Shown: piece by piece, positions 45,842-55,498 of the stretch
Layout: each line of letters starts with the position of its first letter
Position numbering within the stretch: the first letter of the stretch is position 1
Assembly: GCF_010645075.1 (NCBI RefSeq)
Contig: NZ_JAADZV010000009.1
Span: forward strand, 186,001 to 250,000
Direction: 5' to 3'
DNA length: 64,000 nt
Source of the DNA: Flavobacterium limi
Lineage (GTDB): Bacteria > Bacteroidota > Bacteroidia > Flavobacteriales > Flavobacteriaceae
The notes under the pieces: model-generated
The model's input: only the letters and a program-made list of their open reading frames with translations
Databases searched by the model: none
What the model was told of the DNA's origin: nothing
Program-made: the position numbers and the translations under genes

Positions 45842-47259
45842 TGAAAGTTTTATTTAATTTAAACAGAAACAGCGTCCTTTTTGGATTGGCAATTTTCTTG
45901 ATGATGACCAGCCAGTATAGTTTTGCACAAACTATCTGGCAGGGCCAGCATCATTCATACAGAGTTATTTTGTCAGGAGATTTGGCGAAATACAAAACCG
46001 ATTCTCTAAGTGTTAAAATACCTGAATTAGAAATTGATAAAAAAGTAGTAACCACTATAAAAGGTGACAGCATATCTTTTAAAAATGAAATGTATGGTTT
46101 TTCTTTCAAAGGAAAATACACTGCAGACAAAAGTGCTGTTTCAGGGATTTTCGATTATTATTCCATTCCAAATACGGCCATTGTTTTAAAGAAAGAAAAA
46201 GAGATCCAGCCTTTACATTTTGCGCAGCATCCTAAAAAACCCTATCCTTATCAGGTTATTGACATGACTTTTTTGGGAAAAAGTACCAAACTAACTTACG
46301 GAGGCACATTAACAATCCCACAAGGAAAAAAGAAATATCCGCTGGCAATTTTAATTTCAGGAACAAGTCAGCACGATCGTAATTATACCTATATGGGCAG
46401 GCAGTTTTTTACAGTCCTTGCCGATGAATTAGCCCGTAAAGGAATTGCTTCACTTCGGGTTGATGACAGAGGAACCGGAAAAACATCCGGCAATTTCAAA
46501 GAGTCAACAACAGGAGATTTCGCTGATGATGTAGATGCTCAGATCGATTATCTAAAAAGTGATAAAAATATTGATGCTTCTCATATTGGTTTAATAGGCC
46601 ATTCCGAAGGCGGCATGATTGCCTCTATCGTAAGTGCCAGAAACAAAAATGTAAAATTCATGGTGAGTTTGTCAGGCGTTGCTGTTAGCGGGCTTGAAAT
46701 GCTAAACCTGCAAAATACTGCAATTCTTAAGAGTTATGGCTTTACAGACAAAGTGGTCAACAAACAAATGGAAATGTACAACATTATGTTTAAAGCCGTT
46801 TACGATACAAAAGTAACAGATTCTGTAACACCGGTTTTGCAGGTAAAACTGGATGAGTGGAGAAAAACACAAGATTCAACTACACTAAAAGAAATTCATA
46901 TGTGGGGCGGACGTGAAAAAGATTTCATTTACCGCTACGGCAATGATGCAGAACGCAAATGGTACCGATACAGCATTCACTACAATCCACAGGATTATCT
47001 GCCTAAAATAGATATTCCGGTATTTGCCGTAAACGGAGACAAAGATATCATGGTCCCTGCAGCAGAAAATTTAGGAAGCTTTAAGAAATACTTAAAAAGT
47101 AATGATGTCACGACCAAAATTTATCCCGGTCTGAACCATATGTATCAGCATTGCATCACCTGTAACCAGAACGAAAGCAAGGAAATTGATGAGGTGTTTG
47201 CTCCAGAAGTCCTCGAAGATATCTCCAAATGGATTCTGGCAAAATACAACAAATCCTAG
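45841..47259 (+). CDS. Periplasmic alpha/beta hydrolase (peptidase S9-like)
   Basis: The product is 472 residues with signal peptide (LAIFLMMTSQYSFAQ). The ~130-residue N-terminal beta domain is followed by an alpha/beta hydrolase: oxyanion region LAILISGTSQHDRN, nucleophile elbow GHSEGG with Ser255, Asp in VFAVNGDKDIMVPA and His in PGLNHMYQHC. The family contains esterases and dipeptidyl-peptidase-like enzymes; the substrate is unknown. Its position between a thioredoxin and an M16 protease favours a peptide or peptide-ester substrate. Confidence 0.85.
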   Translation: MKVLFNLNRNSVLFGLAIFLMMTSQYSFAQTIWQGQHHSYRVILSGDLAKYKTDSLSVKIPELEIDKKVVTTIKGDSISFKNEMYGFSFKGKYTADKSAVSGIFDYYSIPNTAIVLKKEKEIQPLHFAQHPKKPYPYQVIDMTFLGKSTKLTYGGTLTIPQGKKKYPLAILISGTSQHDRNYTYMGRQFFTVLADELARKGIASLRVDDRGTGKTSGNFKESTTGDFADDVDAQIDYLKSDKNIDASHIGLIGHSEGGMIASIVSARNKNVKFMVSLSGVAVSGLEMLNLQNTAILKSYGFTDKVVNKQMEMYNIMFKAVYDTKVTDSVTPVLQVKLDEWRKTQDSTTLKEIHMWGGREKDFIYRYGNDAERKWYRYSIHYNPQDYLPKIDIPVFAVNGDKDIMVPAAENLGSFKKYLKSNDVTTKIYPGLNHMYQHCITCNQNESKEIDEVFAPEVLEDISKWILAKYNKS

Positions 47260-47326
47260 TTTGTTAACCTGACAAAAAACAATAGAATAAAGGGCTCTGA
47301 AAGCCAGTTGTTAATTCAAAAAAAAT

Positions 47327-49393
47327 ATGAAAAAATTAATCTTTTTTATCGTATTTCTCTTTACGATAAGCAGTGTTACTGCCCAGATTTACGATCCGGT
47401 CTCGTTTACAACTTCAGTAAAAGAACTGGGAGAAAATAAATATACGCTGATCATAACAGCCAAGATTGATAAAAACTGGCATATATATTCGCAGAATGTT
47501 CCTTCGGGAGGGCCAGCTCCAACAGCTTTTACGTTTCCGAAATCGAAAAATTATAAAACAATTGGCGGTGTTAAAGAACCTGAAGGACATGAAGTAGATG
47601 ATCCTGTTTTTAACATGCGAATTAAATATTTTGCAGACAAAGCGGTTTTTACGCAAAATATAGAACGCAAAACAGCAGATGCCTTTACGATAAACGCCAG
47701 CATATTTTTTATGGTGTGTAATGACAACAGCTGCCTGCCTCCCGGTGATAAAGATTTAAAATTCACCTTCAAAAAATCGGATGTTCCAATAAAAGAGGAT
47801 GCGGCAGTAACAGTGGCAAACACAGAAGAAACAAAAACTGCAACAATTAGTAGTGATACAATTACAAAGCAGGAAATAAAAAAAGACACAACAATTTCTG
47901 TTACAGCAAGCGAAAAGAACACTCTTAAACCGCAGGAAAATGATCCCGGGAAATCGTCATCCCAAAATTCTGATGATAGCCTTTGGACACTATTTTTCTT
48001 TAGCTTTTTAGGAGGTCTTGCCGCTTTGCTTACACCTTGTGTATTCCCAATGATTCCAATGACAGTGAGCTTTTTTACCAAACAAAGTAAAAATAAGGCT
48101 GTGGGGATTAGAAATGCCGCTTTCTACGGAATCTTTATCATTACCATTTATGTAATCTTAGGAAGTCTTGTAACTGCTGTTTTTGGTGCCGATGCCTTAA
48201 ATGCACTGGCAACAAATGTCGTTTTTAATATCGTGTTCTTCATACTATTAGTAGTTTTTGCAATCTCTTTTTTAGGGGCTTTCGAAATCGTATTACCAAG
48301 TTCGTGGATGACCAAAGTCGACCAGAAGTCGGAAGTTGGGGGACTCATTGGCATTTTCTTTATGGCTTTGGCATTGGCACTCGTTTCATTTTCATGCACG
48401 GGACCAATTGTCGGGACATTATTAGTTCAGGCTGCAGGTCAGGCAGGAATTGCCCCTATAGTAGGTATGTTTGGTTTTTCATTAGCTATTGCATTACCAT
48501 TTGCCATATTCGCTGCTTTTCCGGGCTGGATGAATTCGCTTCCAAAGTCGGGTGGCTGGTTAAATTCTGTAAAAGTAGTTTTGGGATTTCTGGAACTGGC
48601 ATTGGCATTGAAATTCTTAAGTAATGCCGACTTGGTTTTACAATTACACTTATTAGAAAGAGAAGTTTTTATTGCTATTTGGATTGGTATTTTTTCTGTG
48701 CTCGCATTATATCTGTTTGGTAAAATCCAGCTTTCGCATGATTCTCCGGTAACACATATTTCTGTCGGAAGATTAAGCTTAGGTATTCTGGTTGTTTCTT
48801 TTGTTGTTTACATGATTCCCGGACTTTGGGGAGCTCCTTTACAATACATCAGTGGGTTTCCGCCCGCAAAACAATATAGTGAATCACCAAATGGTTTTGG
48901 AAATACGACCACTGTAAATGCAGAAAAAACGGCTTTACCGGAAGGCGCAGAAAGTGGTCCAAACGGAATTACTACATTTCATGATTATGACCTTGGCTTA
49001 GCTTACGCAAAAAAAGTAAACAAACCCGTAATGATTGATTTTACAGGTTATGCCTGCGTAAACTGCCGTAAAATGGAAGAAAGAGTCTGGCCTGACCCAA
49101 AAGTTTTGTCAGTATTAAACAATGATGTCGTACTGATTTCTTTATACGTAGATGACAAAAGACCGTTGCCGGAAAGCGAGCAGGTAGTTTCTAAAATCAC
49201 AGGAAAAGTCCTGAAATATACGGGACAGAAATGGAGTGAACTTCAAATCTTAAAATACAAAACCAACGCACAGCCGTATTATGTATTAATGGACCATAAT
49301 GAAAAAGACCTCAATAAACCTTCGGCATACAATCCTGATATTCAGGCGTACTACAACTGGCTTCAGGAAGGAGTCCGGAATTTTAAAAAATAA
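47327..49393 (+). CDS. dsbD: Thiol:disulfide interchange protein DsbD
   Basis: The product is 688 residues. A signal peptide is followed by an N-terminal DsbD-alpha-like domain (residues ~20-150, KNWHIYSQNVPSGGPAPTAF, CNDNSCLPPG), a Thr/Lys linker and about eight membrane spans starting at DSLWTLFFFSFLGGLAALLT, with transmembrane cysteines in TPCVFPMIPM and SFSCTGPIVG. The C-terminal thioredoxin domain has CVNC (DFTGYACVNCRKMEERVWPD). It carries electrons from cytoplasmic thioredoxin to periplasmic reductants, probably including the TlpA-like protein upstream. It lies within the SusCD series, 19 bp before the M16 gene. Confidence 0.92.
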   Translation: MKKLIFFIVFLFTISSVTAQIYDPVSFTTSVKELGENKYTLIITAKIDKNWHIYSQNVPSGGPAPTAFTFPKSKNYKTIGGVKEPEGHEVDDPVFNMRIKYFADKAVFTQNIERKTADAFTINASIFFMVCNDNSCLPPGDKDLKFTFKKSDVPIKEDAAVTVANTEETKTATISSDTITKQEIKKDTTISVTASEKNTLKPQENDPGKSSSQNSDDSLWTLFFFSFLGGLAALLTPCVFPMIPMTVSFFTKQSKNKAVGIRNAAFYGIFIITIYVILGSLVTAVFGADALNALATNVVFNIVFFILLVVFAISFLGAFEIVLPSSWMTKVDQKSEVGGLIGIFFMALALALVSFSCTGPIVGTLLVQAAGQAGIAPIVGMFGFSLAIALPFAIFAAFPGWMNSLPKSGGWLNSVKVVLGFLELALALKFLSNADLVLQLHLLEREVFIAIWIGIFSVLALYLFGKIQLSHDSPVTHISVGRLSLGILVVSFVVYMIPGLWGAPLQYISGFPPAKQYSESPNGFGNTTTVNAEKTALPEGAESGPNGITTFHDYDLGLAYAKKVNKPVMIDFTGYACVNCRKMEERVWPDPKVLSVLNNDVVLISLYVDDKRPLPESEQVVSKITGKVLKYTGQKWSELQILKYKTNAQPYYVLMDHNEKDLNKPSAYNPDIQAYYNWLQEGVRNFKK

Positions 49394-49411
49394 TCCCAAC
49401 AAAAATAGCAA

Positions 49412-52231
49412 ATGAAAATCTTTCAATCAAAATATTGGCTTTTGATCCTTCTAATCGGATTTAAAAGTGCTGCCCAATTTTCGACAACAATTCCGTTGAG
49501 CAAAGAGGTTGTTTCGGGACAATTAAAGAACGGACTGAAATATTATGTAATGCATAATGAATATCCTAAAGACCGTGTTTGTTTTTATTTTGCCCAAAAT
49601 GTCGGTGCTATTTTAGAAAACGATGATCAGAATGGACTTGCCCACTTTCTGGAACATATGGCTTTTAACGGAACGCAGCATTTTGAAGGAAAAGGGATTA
49701 TCGATATGCTGGAAAAAAAAGGAGTGCGGTTTGGTGCAGATATAAACGCATACACGGCTCAGGACCAGACGGTTTATAATTTAAGCAATGTCCCGTCAAC
49801 TGATTCAAAATTAGTTGATTCATGCCTTTTGGCCCTGCATGACTGGTCTGGTTTTCTGCTGCTCAAAGATGCTGAAATTGATGCAGAGCGAGGTGTTATC
49901 AGGGAAGAATGGCGTACCAGAAGGAATTCAGATTTCAGATTGAACCTCCAGACAGATAAAGTGCTTTACAAAGGATCTAAATATGCAAAACGTGACGTTA
50001 TTGGTGACTTGGACATCATTAATAATTTTGATTACCAAGTCTTAAGGGATTATTACAAAAAATGGTACCGTCCGGATCTACAAGCCGTTATTGTTGTAGG
50101 CGATATTGATGTAAAAGAAATCGAAAAGAAAATTATTGCCACTTTTTCTTCAATTGAAATGCCAGGTAATCCTGCCGAACGTTATTATGTAGAGATTCCG
50201 AAAAACAAAGGAATGGAATACGTCCTGGCAAAAGATAGAGAAGCGCAGGAAACAAACGTGGTGCTTTATTACAAAAGAGATTTCGGCAAAGTCAAGAACA
50301 ATGAAACGATTCGCAGGGATTTGATAGATAATTTGTGTACCGATATGCTCAACAGGCGTTATCAGGAATTTATTCAGAACAATGAAACAGCTATTTTAAA
50401 AATTGGCGCTGGTGTATCAGAAGTATCCAGATTAACGGATGCAAGTTATTTGTTTGTGACGCCAAAGAACAACAAAACACTGGCAGGTTTCAAAGAAATG
50501 ATGGTCGAAACCGAAAGAGCCATCCGTTATGGTTTCACACAAAAAGAACTGGACAGGAACAAACAAAGTGTTTTAAGCTATTATGAAAATATACTTCAGA
50601 ATAAGGACAAAATCGAAAATGATGAATTTTCGGAAGGACTGGTCAATTATTTCCTGAAAGCAGTTCCGTTTGAAAGTATTGAGACCCAATGCGAAAATAT
50701 AAAAAGCAGACTGGCATCAATTACACTGGCTGATGTAAATGAGGCATTGAAAAAACTGCAGACGTCTGATAATATTGTCATGACTGTTACCGGTCCCGAT
50801 AAGGAGGATGTTGTTTATCCTTCAAAAGAGGAATATAACAAAATCATACAGGCAGTAAAGAAAATGCCTCTTGAAAAATATAAAGAAACAGATACCAACC
50901 AGCCTTTGGTCAAGGCGGAGTTAAAAGGTTCTAAAGTGGCAAAAGAAACACCTGTTCAGGGAATTTCAGGAGCAAAAAGTTATATTTTAGAAAACGGTGC
51001 AAAGATTGTTTTATATCCTACGACTTTGGCAAAAGATGAAGTTTTATTTTCGGCTTTTAGTTTAGGCGGAAGTTCATTGATTAAAACAGAAGATATTCCG
51101 TCTTCACAAATTGCTGTAAGTTTAGTTGAAAATTCAGGTTTAGGCGCTTTTAAAAGTACTGATTTAAGTGATAAGCTAAATGGGAAAATTGTAAGCCTGA
51201 AACCTTATATTACAGAACTGACCGAAGGTTTTAAAGGTTCTTCCAACCAGAAAGATTTTGAAACCTTATTGCAATTATTATATCTCTATTTTGAGCAGCC
51301 CAGATTTGATAAAGATTCTTATAACAGAATGCTGACAGGTTTTACAAATTCTTTGGAAAATGCTGCGAATACCAATCCGAAAGTGTTTCAGGATACAATT
51401 TCACAGCTGAACTACAACCATAATAAAAGAGTCCCACTGTTTGACGAAGGATTCATCAGGCAATTAAGTTTCGAAAAAGCTTCAGAATTATATAAACAAA
51501 GAATTCAAAATGCTGCTGATTTTACTTTTGTCTTTACCGGAAACCTTCCTGAAAATGCAATTCCCTTATTAGAAAAATACATCGGAAGTATTTCGTCAGA
51601 TACGGCCAAAAAAGAAAATTTTATTGATAACCAACTGGATCCCGCGCCGGGAATTGCAAAACAGCTGTTGGTTCGTGAAATGAATGTGCCAAAAGCCAGT
51701 GTGTATATTCGTTTTGTAAAACAGTTTCCATACACTTACAAAAATCTCTTTACACTGCATATCTTATCAGAACTGCTTTCTAAAAAATACCTTGACCTGA
51801 TTCGGGAAGAAGAAGGCGGAAGTTATGGTGTCCATTTATCATCAAGTGCCGGCAGACTGCCTTCGGATGAATATTCTATGACTATCAATTTTGACAGTGA
51901 TCCTGAAAAGGTAGAAAAATTAACAAAAATTGTGTACGAACAGATTAATTTAACGCAAAATACTGTAACAAAACAGGTGGATATTGAGTCTATTAAGAAC
52001 ACAGTTCTGAAAGGCAGGGCCGAAAAAGTAATGACAAACGGATTCTGGCTTAACAGCCTCAACAACATGATGTTAAATAATGAAAGTTTTAAGGATGATG
52101 AAATTTATAAAAAGACTGTAAATGAAATAACTGCCGAAGATATAAAAGCTTTTGCAAAAGAGTTTTTCGCAAAACCCAAAACGGTCGAAGTAATCATGAA
52201 ATCAAAAACTCAGGTTGCTGCACCCAAATAG
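49412..52231 (+). CDS. M16 zinc peptidase, periplasmic (right module)
   Basis: The product is 939 residues with a signal peptide (WLLILLIGFKSAAQ). HFLEH lies at residues 78-82, with the distal Glu in EIDAERGVIREEWRTRR. The second half lacks the zinc site but keeps the REEEGGSYGVH substrate-binding segment. It is a paralogue of the gene at 23283-26093, with long stretches nearly identical (NGLAHFLEHMAFNGT, YYKKWYRPDLQAVI). Last gene of the right module, it is closed by a strong terminator. Peptide degradation after import is the likely role. Confidence 0.9.
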   Translation: MKIFQSKYWLLILLIGFKSAAQFSTTIPLSKEVVSGQLKNGLKYYVMHNEYPKDRVCFYFAQNVGAILENDDQNGLAHFLEHMAFNGTQHFEGKGIIDMLEKKGVRFGADINAYTAQDQTVYNLSNVPSTDSKLVDSCLLALHDWSGFLLLKDAEIDAERGVIREEWRTRRNSDFRLNLQTDKVLYKGSKYAKRDVIGDLDIINNFDYQVLRDYYKKWYRPDLQAVIVVGDIDVKEIEKKIIATFSSIEMPGNPAERYYVEIPKNKGMEYVLAKDREAQETNVVLYYKRDFGKVKNNETIRRDLIDNLCTDMLNRRYQEFIQNNETAILKIGAGVSEVSRLTDASYLFVTPKNNKTLAGFKEMMVETERAIRYGFTQKELDRNKQSVLSYYENILQNKDKIENDEFSEGLVNYFLKAVPFESIETQCENIKSRLASITLADVNEALKKLQTSDNIVMTVTGPDKEDVVYPSKEEYNKIIQAVKKMPLEKYKETDTNQPLVKAELKGSKVAKETPVQGISGAKSYILENGAKIVLYPTTLAKDEVLFSAFSLGGSSLIKTEDIPSSQIAVSLVENSGLGAFKSTDLSDKLNGKIVSLKPYITELTEGFKGSSNQKDFETLLQLLYLYFEQPRFDKDSYNRMLTGFTNSLENAANTNPKVFQDTISQLNYNHNKRVPLFDEGFIRQLSFEKASELYKQRIQNAADFTFVFTGNLPENAIPLLEKYIGSISSDTAKKENFIDNQLDPAPGIAKQLLVREMNVPKASVYIRFVKQFPYTYKNLFTLHILSELLSKKYLDLIREEEGGSYGVHLSSSAGRLPSDEYSMTINFDSDPEKVEKLTKIVYEQINLTQNTVTKQVDIESIKNTVLKGRAEKVMTNGFWLNSLNNMMLNNESFKDDEIYKKTVNEITAEDIKAFAKEFFAKPKTVEVIMKSKTQVAAPK

Positions 52232-52306
52232 TAAGAAATTGGTTTTTCATTCATTTTTTAGAAGTATTTTGAATTAGTAAGCTTATACAACTAACTTGAA
52301 AAACCC

Positions 52307-52336
52307 AAAGAGCTGTCTTTACCGACAGCTCTTTTT
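52307..52336 (+). terminator. Terminator of the right SusCD-M16 operon
   Basis: The perfect 11-bp stem AAAGAGCTGTC/GACAGCTCTTT has a 6-base loop and is followed by T residues, 75 bp after the M16 stop. Confidence 0.85.
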
Positions 52337-52464
52337 ATATATAGAGATTCTAAGACTTAAATAGTATCAGGATCATTTACTAACGGCAGGATAAAAGGTA
52401 AAACTGCTAGCCTACATCTGTAAATGACTATTTGGAATGGCTGAAAGCTGGGATTTCAAATTAT

Positions 52465-52509
52465 AAAACAGGCTGTCCGAAAATTACTTTTCAGACAGCC
52501 TGTTTTGCT
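52465..52509. terminator. Bidirectional terminator ahead of GPAFKN gene
   Basis: AAAACAGGCTGTC (52465-52477) pairs with GACAGCCTGTTTT, and inside it GAAAA pairs with TTTTC. T-rich sequence lies on both sides. It ends the leftward small gene at 52579 and backs up the operon terminator at 52307. Confidence 0.7.
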
Positions 52510-52578
52510 TTTTTGGTTATTGAATCAGATTTTAGACAGTGGCAAACATCTGTAAAATCTAATTCAATTCCTGAGACA

Positions 52579-52902
52579 TTATCCTTTTTTACTCCACGGA
52601 CCATGGTTTTTGTATGCTGGACCCGTTAACTTTAGTCTTTCAGGATTACCTATTTTCACTTCAACCAACTCTTTTTTTGGAGTGTCCTTCACTGGCTGAG
52701 CATTTTTAAATGCTGGTCCCTGCAGTACTTCTTTATTGTTTTCTGAATATATTTTAGTAGACACTGTTTCGTGCTCCCAAACTTTATAATTTTTAAAAGC
52801 CGGACCTTTTAAATCACTCTGTTTTACTTTGGTAGGTTCTTCCTGTGCAAATGCACTGAAAGACATAAATAAAACTCCTAAAATCAATACTATATTTTTC
52901 AT
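52579..52902 (-). CDS. Small exported protein with three GPAFKN repeats
   Basis: The product is 107 residues with signal peptide MKNIVLILGVLFMSFSAFAQ. The mature ~87 residues carry three copies of an L-x-GPA(F/Y)KN motif (LKGPAFKNYKVW, LQGPAFKNAQPV, LTGPAYKNHGPW) spaced about 30 residues apart, with Lys/Glu-rich linkers. I recognise no family. It lies 116 bp downstream of the NarL-type response regulator on the same strand, with its own candidate -7 element, so it may be a target of that system. The repeats could be binding or processing units; this is speculative. Confidence 0.75.
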   Translation of the reverse strand: MKNIVLILGVLFMSFSAFAQEEPTKVKQSDLKGPAFKNYKVWEHETVSTKIYSENNKEVLQGPAFKNAQPVKDTPKKELVEVKIGNPERLKLTGPAYKNHGPWSKKG

Positions 52903-52926
52903 GACTATTACTTTTTACTGTTTTTT

Positions 52927-52934
52927 CAAAGTTA
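52927..52934 (-). promoter_or_regulatory. Candidate -7 element of GPAFKN gene
   Basis: The minus strand reads TAACTTTG, an exact TAnnTTTG, 25 bp before the ATG at 52902. No obvious -33 box was seen. Confidence 0.35.
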
Positions 52935-53018
52935 CAAGCTGTAATAGGTTTTTAGGATTATGTGAATCTACTCAATCTGTATCCGTATTTATACGGATAC
53001 TATTTTTGTTAAAATGTG

Positions 53019-53651
53019 TTATATTAAATTCATTTTTGCTGCTTTTTTAATAAGTTCGGCTGTATTTTTTACTTCTAATTTTTTTAAAACATTGGCACGA
53101 TGGGTTTCTATTGTGCGTGAACTGACAAACAGTTTTTCCGCAATTTCTTTAGTGGTTAAACCCTTGGCAATTAACCCTAAAACTTCGGTTTCCTTATTAG
53201 ACAAAACATTTTCACTGATGCTTTGTGCCGACATAAAGTTGATCATTTTTTCAGAAATTTCAGCGCTGAAATATTTTTTCCCGTTAGCCACACTTCTTAT
53301 CGCAAGGATTAATTCGGCTTCATCTGTATTTTTCAAAAGGTAGCCGTAAGCTCCCATTTTAGCGCATTTTGCAATGTAATTACCATCATTGTGCATCGAA
53401 ATCACGATAGGCCTGATATCAGAATTTAAAGTTTTTAATTCTTTCAAGACCTGAAAACCATCCATGTTTGGCATTGTAATGTCGAGCAATACAATATCAG
53501 CCTCAAATTTGGTGTTTATAAGCTCCATAAATTCAACGCCATCCCCAACGCTTTTAACTATTTTTAGATCGTCATGCTTTCTTAGTAGCTCAGCAAGTCC
53601 TTTTCGGAAAAGCTCATGATCGTCCGCTATTATTAATTTGATTTCGTTCAT
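53019..53651 (-). CDS. NarL/LuxR-type response regulator
   Basis: The product is 210 residues. The receiver has Asp10/Asp11, phospho-acceptor Asp57 (ADIVLLDITMPNMDG), Ser in VISMHND and Lys in YLLKNTDEAEL. The C-terminal LuxR HTH is SNKETEVLGLIAKGLTTKEI, then AEKLFVSSRTIETHRANVLK. Its start overlaps the end of the kinase gene by 4 bp (ATGA), so the pair is translationally coupled. Confidence 0.92.
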   Translation of the reverse strand: MNEIKLIIADDHELFRKGLAELLRKHDDLKIVKSVGDGVEFMELINTKFEADIVLLDITMPNMDGFQVLKELKTLNSDIRPIVISMHNDGNYIAKCAKMGAYGYLLKNTDEAELILAIRSVANGKKYFSAEISEKMINFMSAQSISENVLSNKETEVLGLIAKGLTTKEIAEKLFVSSRTIETHRANVLKKLEVKNTAELIKKAAKMNLI

Positions 53652-55303
53652 AATTCTATAGGTAATTCAATTTCAAAGGTTGTATTTCCGGGAGCTGCAT
53701 TGATGGTAATAGTACCATTGCAAATTTCTACACGTTCTTTGATGTTACTAATTCCTAAACCCAATTTAACCGTGCTGATATCAAACCCAATTCCATCATC
53801 AAAATAAAAAAGTGAGATAAAATCATCAAACTCTGAAAGTGTAATCCGAATATTTTTTGCATCTGCATGTTTTAATGAATTATTAATAAGTTCCTGGGTT
53901 ATTCTAAAAAGATTAATCGCCTGATGGTTGGTGATATTAGAACTTTCCTGTTGGGTTAAATCTTCATATTCAATCTTTACAGTTGTCGATTTTTTCAGGC
54001 TTTCAATAAAATTGGTTAAGGTAACTCCAATTCCAAAATCATCTATTGAAGCGGGCATCAAGGCATTTGACATCAGTCTTATTTCAGAAATGGTATCATC
54101 CACTATTTTTTTCATTTCTGCTTTCTTCTCTTCATTTTTAACCCTGTTTTCGATGTAGTGTTTCAAAGAGGTTAAATACGGGCCTACTCCATCATGGAGT
54201 TCCCGCGAAAGTCTGCGCCTTTCATCTTCCATACCGTTTACCAACAACCGTTTTGACAGTATTCTGGTATTTTCTTCATTATTTCTAAACTCTATAAGCT
54301 TATCTCTCATCGCCAAAAGGCTTTTCCCCAGCAGATCATTAGAACTTTTAGGCTTAAAATCGGAATGCAAATTCATTTTGCCAATATCATCAGAGAATTT
54401 TACGGCACCCTGCAAAGAAGCTTTCAAACTTGCCAGGGCATCAAACATTTCCTTTATTTCCTTTGAATTTTTTATAAATTCATTGGTTTGGTTATAGTCT
54501 CCTTGTGCCATAATCCGGAGACTTTTTTGCATATTTTTAATTGGGTTGGTAATAAATCTTGTCAGAAAAAGAGAAAGCATTACGGCCAGCAAAAAAATAG
54601 CTAGCGTCAAACCGACTAGTCTTTCCTTCAGTTCTTTCAGCGGGAGCGTAACCTCATCAACATCTATTTCAGACAGAATAACCATTTTTAAGTTTCCGAC
54701 CACTATGAGACTGTACACACTATACACATCAATACCCCTGTAATCTTCAAAAACACCTCTGCCGTTTATTCCTTTAAAAGCATTGGTCACCCCTTTTGTT
54801 TTAACAGATATGTTGTAAGGGATTTTATTGGGATAAAAACGGGACTGAGAACGCATTCGGAAATCTTGTCCCACAAGATAAGACTCGCCACTATCCCCCA
54901 TTCCGGTACGTTCAAGGAGTATTTGTTTGATTTTGTTGTAATCTAATACTTTAATTATTGTACCTCTTTTTGAATTGGAGATGAACCCTATTGTGGTTTT
55001 TTTAGCAGCCTGATAAGGGGTAAAATCGTGAATTCCATTGCTGTTTTTAATACTGTCCGGAAGTTTTAATAAGGTAGTATCAATTTTTTGGCTGTAAAAT
55101 TCGGAAGCCTCAAACCGCTCCCATTCTGATTTTAATAAATGTTCAATCTGGTTTTGCTTGAGTGTTTTAATAGAATTTAACTGAAGTAAAATACGATCGT
55201 TTAAAACGTTTGAAAACTGCTTGTATGAAGAAAAAGACAATAAAGCAATTACCAGCGCAATTAAACTATTAATGATGATCAGTATTAATGTTTTGATGTT
55301 CAT
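53648..55303 (-). CDS. Membrane sensor histidine kinase, NarX/LiaS type
   Basis: The product is 551 residues. The first span is residues ~5-25, then a ~190-residue extracytoplasmic sensor resembling a Cache domain (TGMGDSGESYLVGQDFRMRS), a second span (LVGLTLAIFLLAVMLSLFLT) and a HAMP segment (FITNPIKNMQKSLRIMAQGD). HisKA_3 has phospho-acceptor His370 in ERRRLSRELHDGVGPYLTSL. The HATPase has NSLKHADAKNIRI, DDGIGFD and GLGISNIKERV. It signals to the NarL-type regulator encoded in the overlapping gene. The ligand is unknown. Confidence 0.92.
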   Translation of the reverse strand: MNIKTLILIIINSLIALVIALLSFSSYKQFSNVLNDRILLQLNSIKTLKQNQIEHLLKSEWERFEASEFYSQKIDTTLLKLPDSIKNSNGIHDFTPYQAAKKTTIGFISNSKRGTIIKVLDYNKIKQILLERTGMGDSGESYLVGQDFRMRSQSRFYPNKIPYNISVKTKGVTNAFKGINGRGVFEDYRGIDVYSVYSLIVVGNLKMVILSEIDVDEVTLPLKELKERLVGLTLAIFLLAVMLSLFLTRFITNPIKNMQKSLRIMAQGDYNQTNEFIKNSKEIKEMFDALASLKASLQGAVKFSDDIGKMNLHSDFKPKSSNDLLGKSLLAMRDKLIEFRNNEENTRILSKRLLVNGMEDERRRLSRELHDGVGPYLTSLKHYIENRVKNEEKKAEMKKIVDDTISEIRLMSNALMPASIDDFGIGVTLTNFIESLKKSTTVKIEYEDLTQQESSNITNHQAINLFRITQELINNSLKHADAKNIRITLSEFDDFISLFYFDDGIGFDISTVKLGLGISNIKERVEICNGTITINAAPGNTTFEIELPIEL

Positions 55304-55462
55304 TAAAATCTATTTTTTAATTTATGTAAATATACAAATGCTAAATTTAGATTTCATGAAATATCGTGTCAGTTAGTGGAAACTTTTACAGAAAAACAGC
55401 GTGTGTAATTTATTAAATTCAGATTATACTACCGTTCTTAAATCGCTTTTCATTTAACAAAA

Positions 55463-55494
55463 ATTGATTTATCTGTTTTACAGTTGTACTTTTG
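55463..55494 (+). promoter_or_regulatory. Promoter of RNA methyltransferase gene
   Basis: ATTG at 55463-55466, a 20-nt spacer and TACTTTTG at 55487-55494 make a strong -33/-7 pair. The start codon begins only 4 bp after the -7 element, implying a leaderless or near-leaderless mRNA. Confidence 0.6.
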
Positions 55495-55498
55495 CGGT

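Noticed and set aside
47551..48081. 176-codon minus-strand frame inside dsbD
   Set aside because: It is fully antisense to a well-conserved DsbD gene, has no recognisable motif, and its length follows from the codon bias of the real gene.
23283..52231. Glycan utilisation locus around the twin SusCD pairs
   Set aside because: No glycoside hydrolase, lyase or sulfatase is present; proteases and redox proteins point to peptides.
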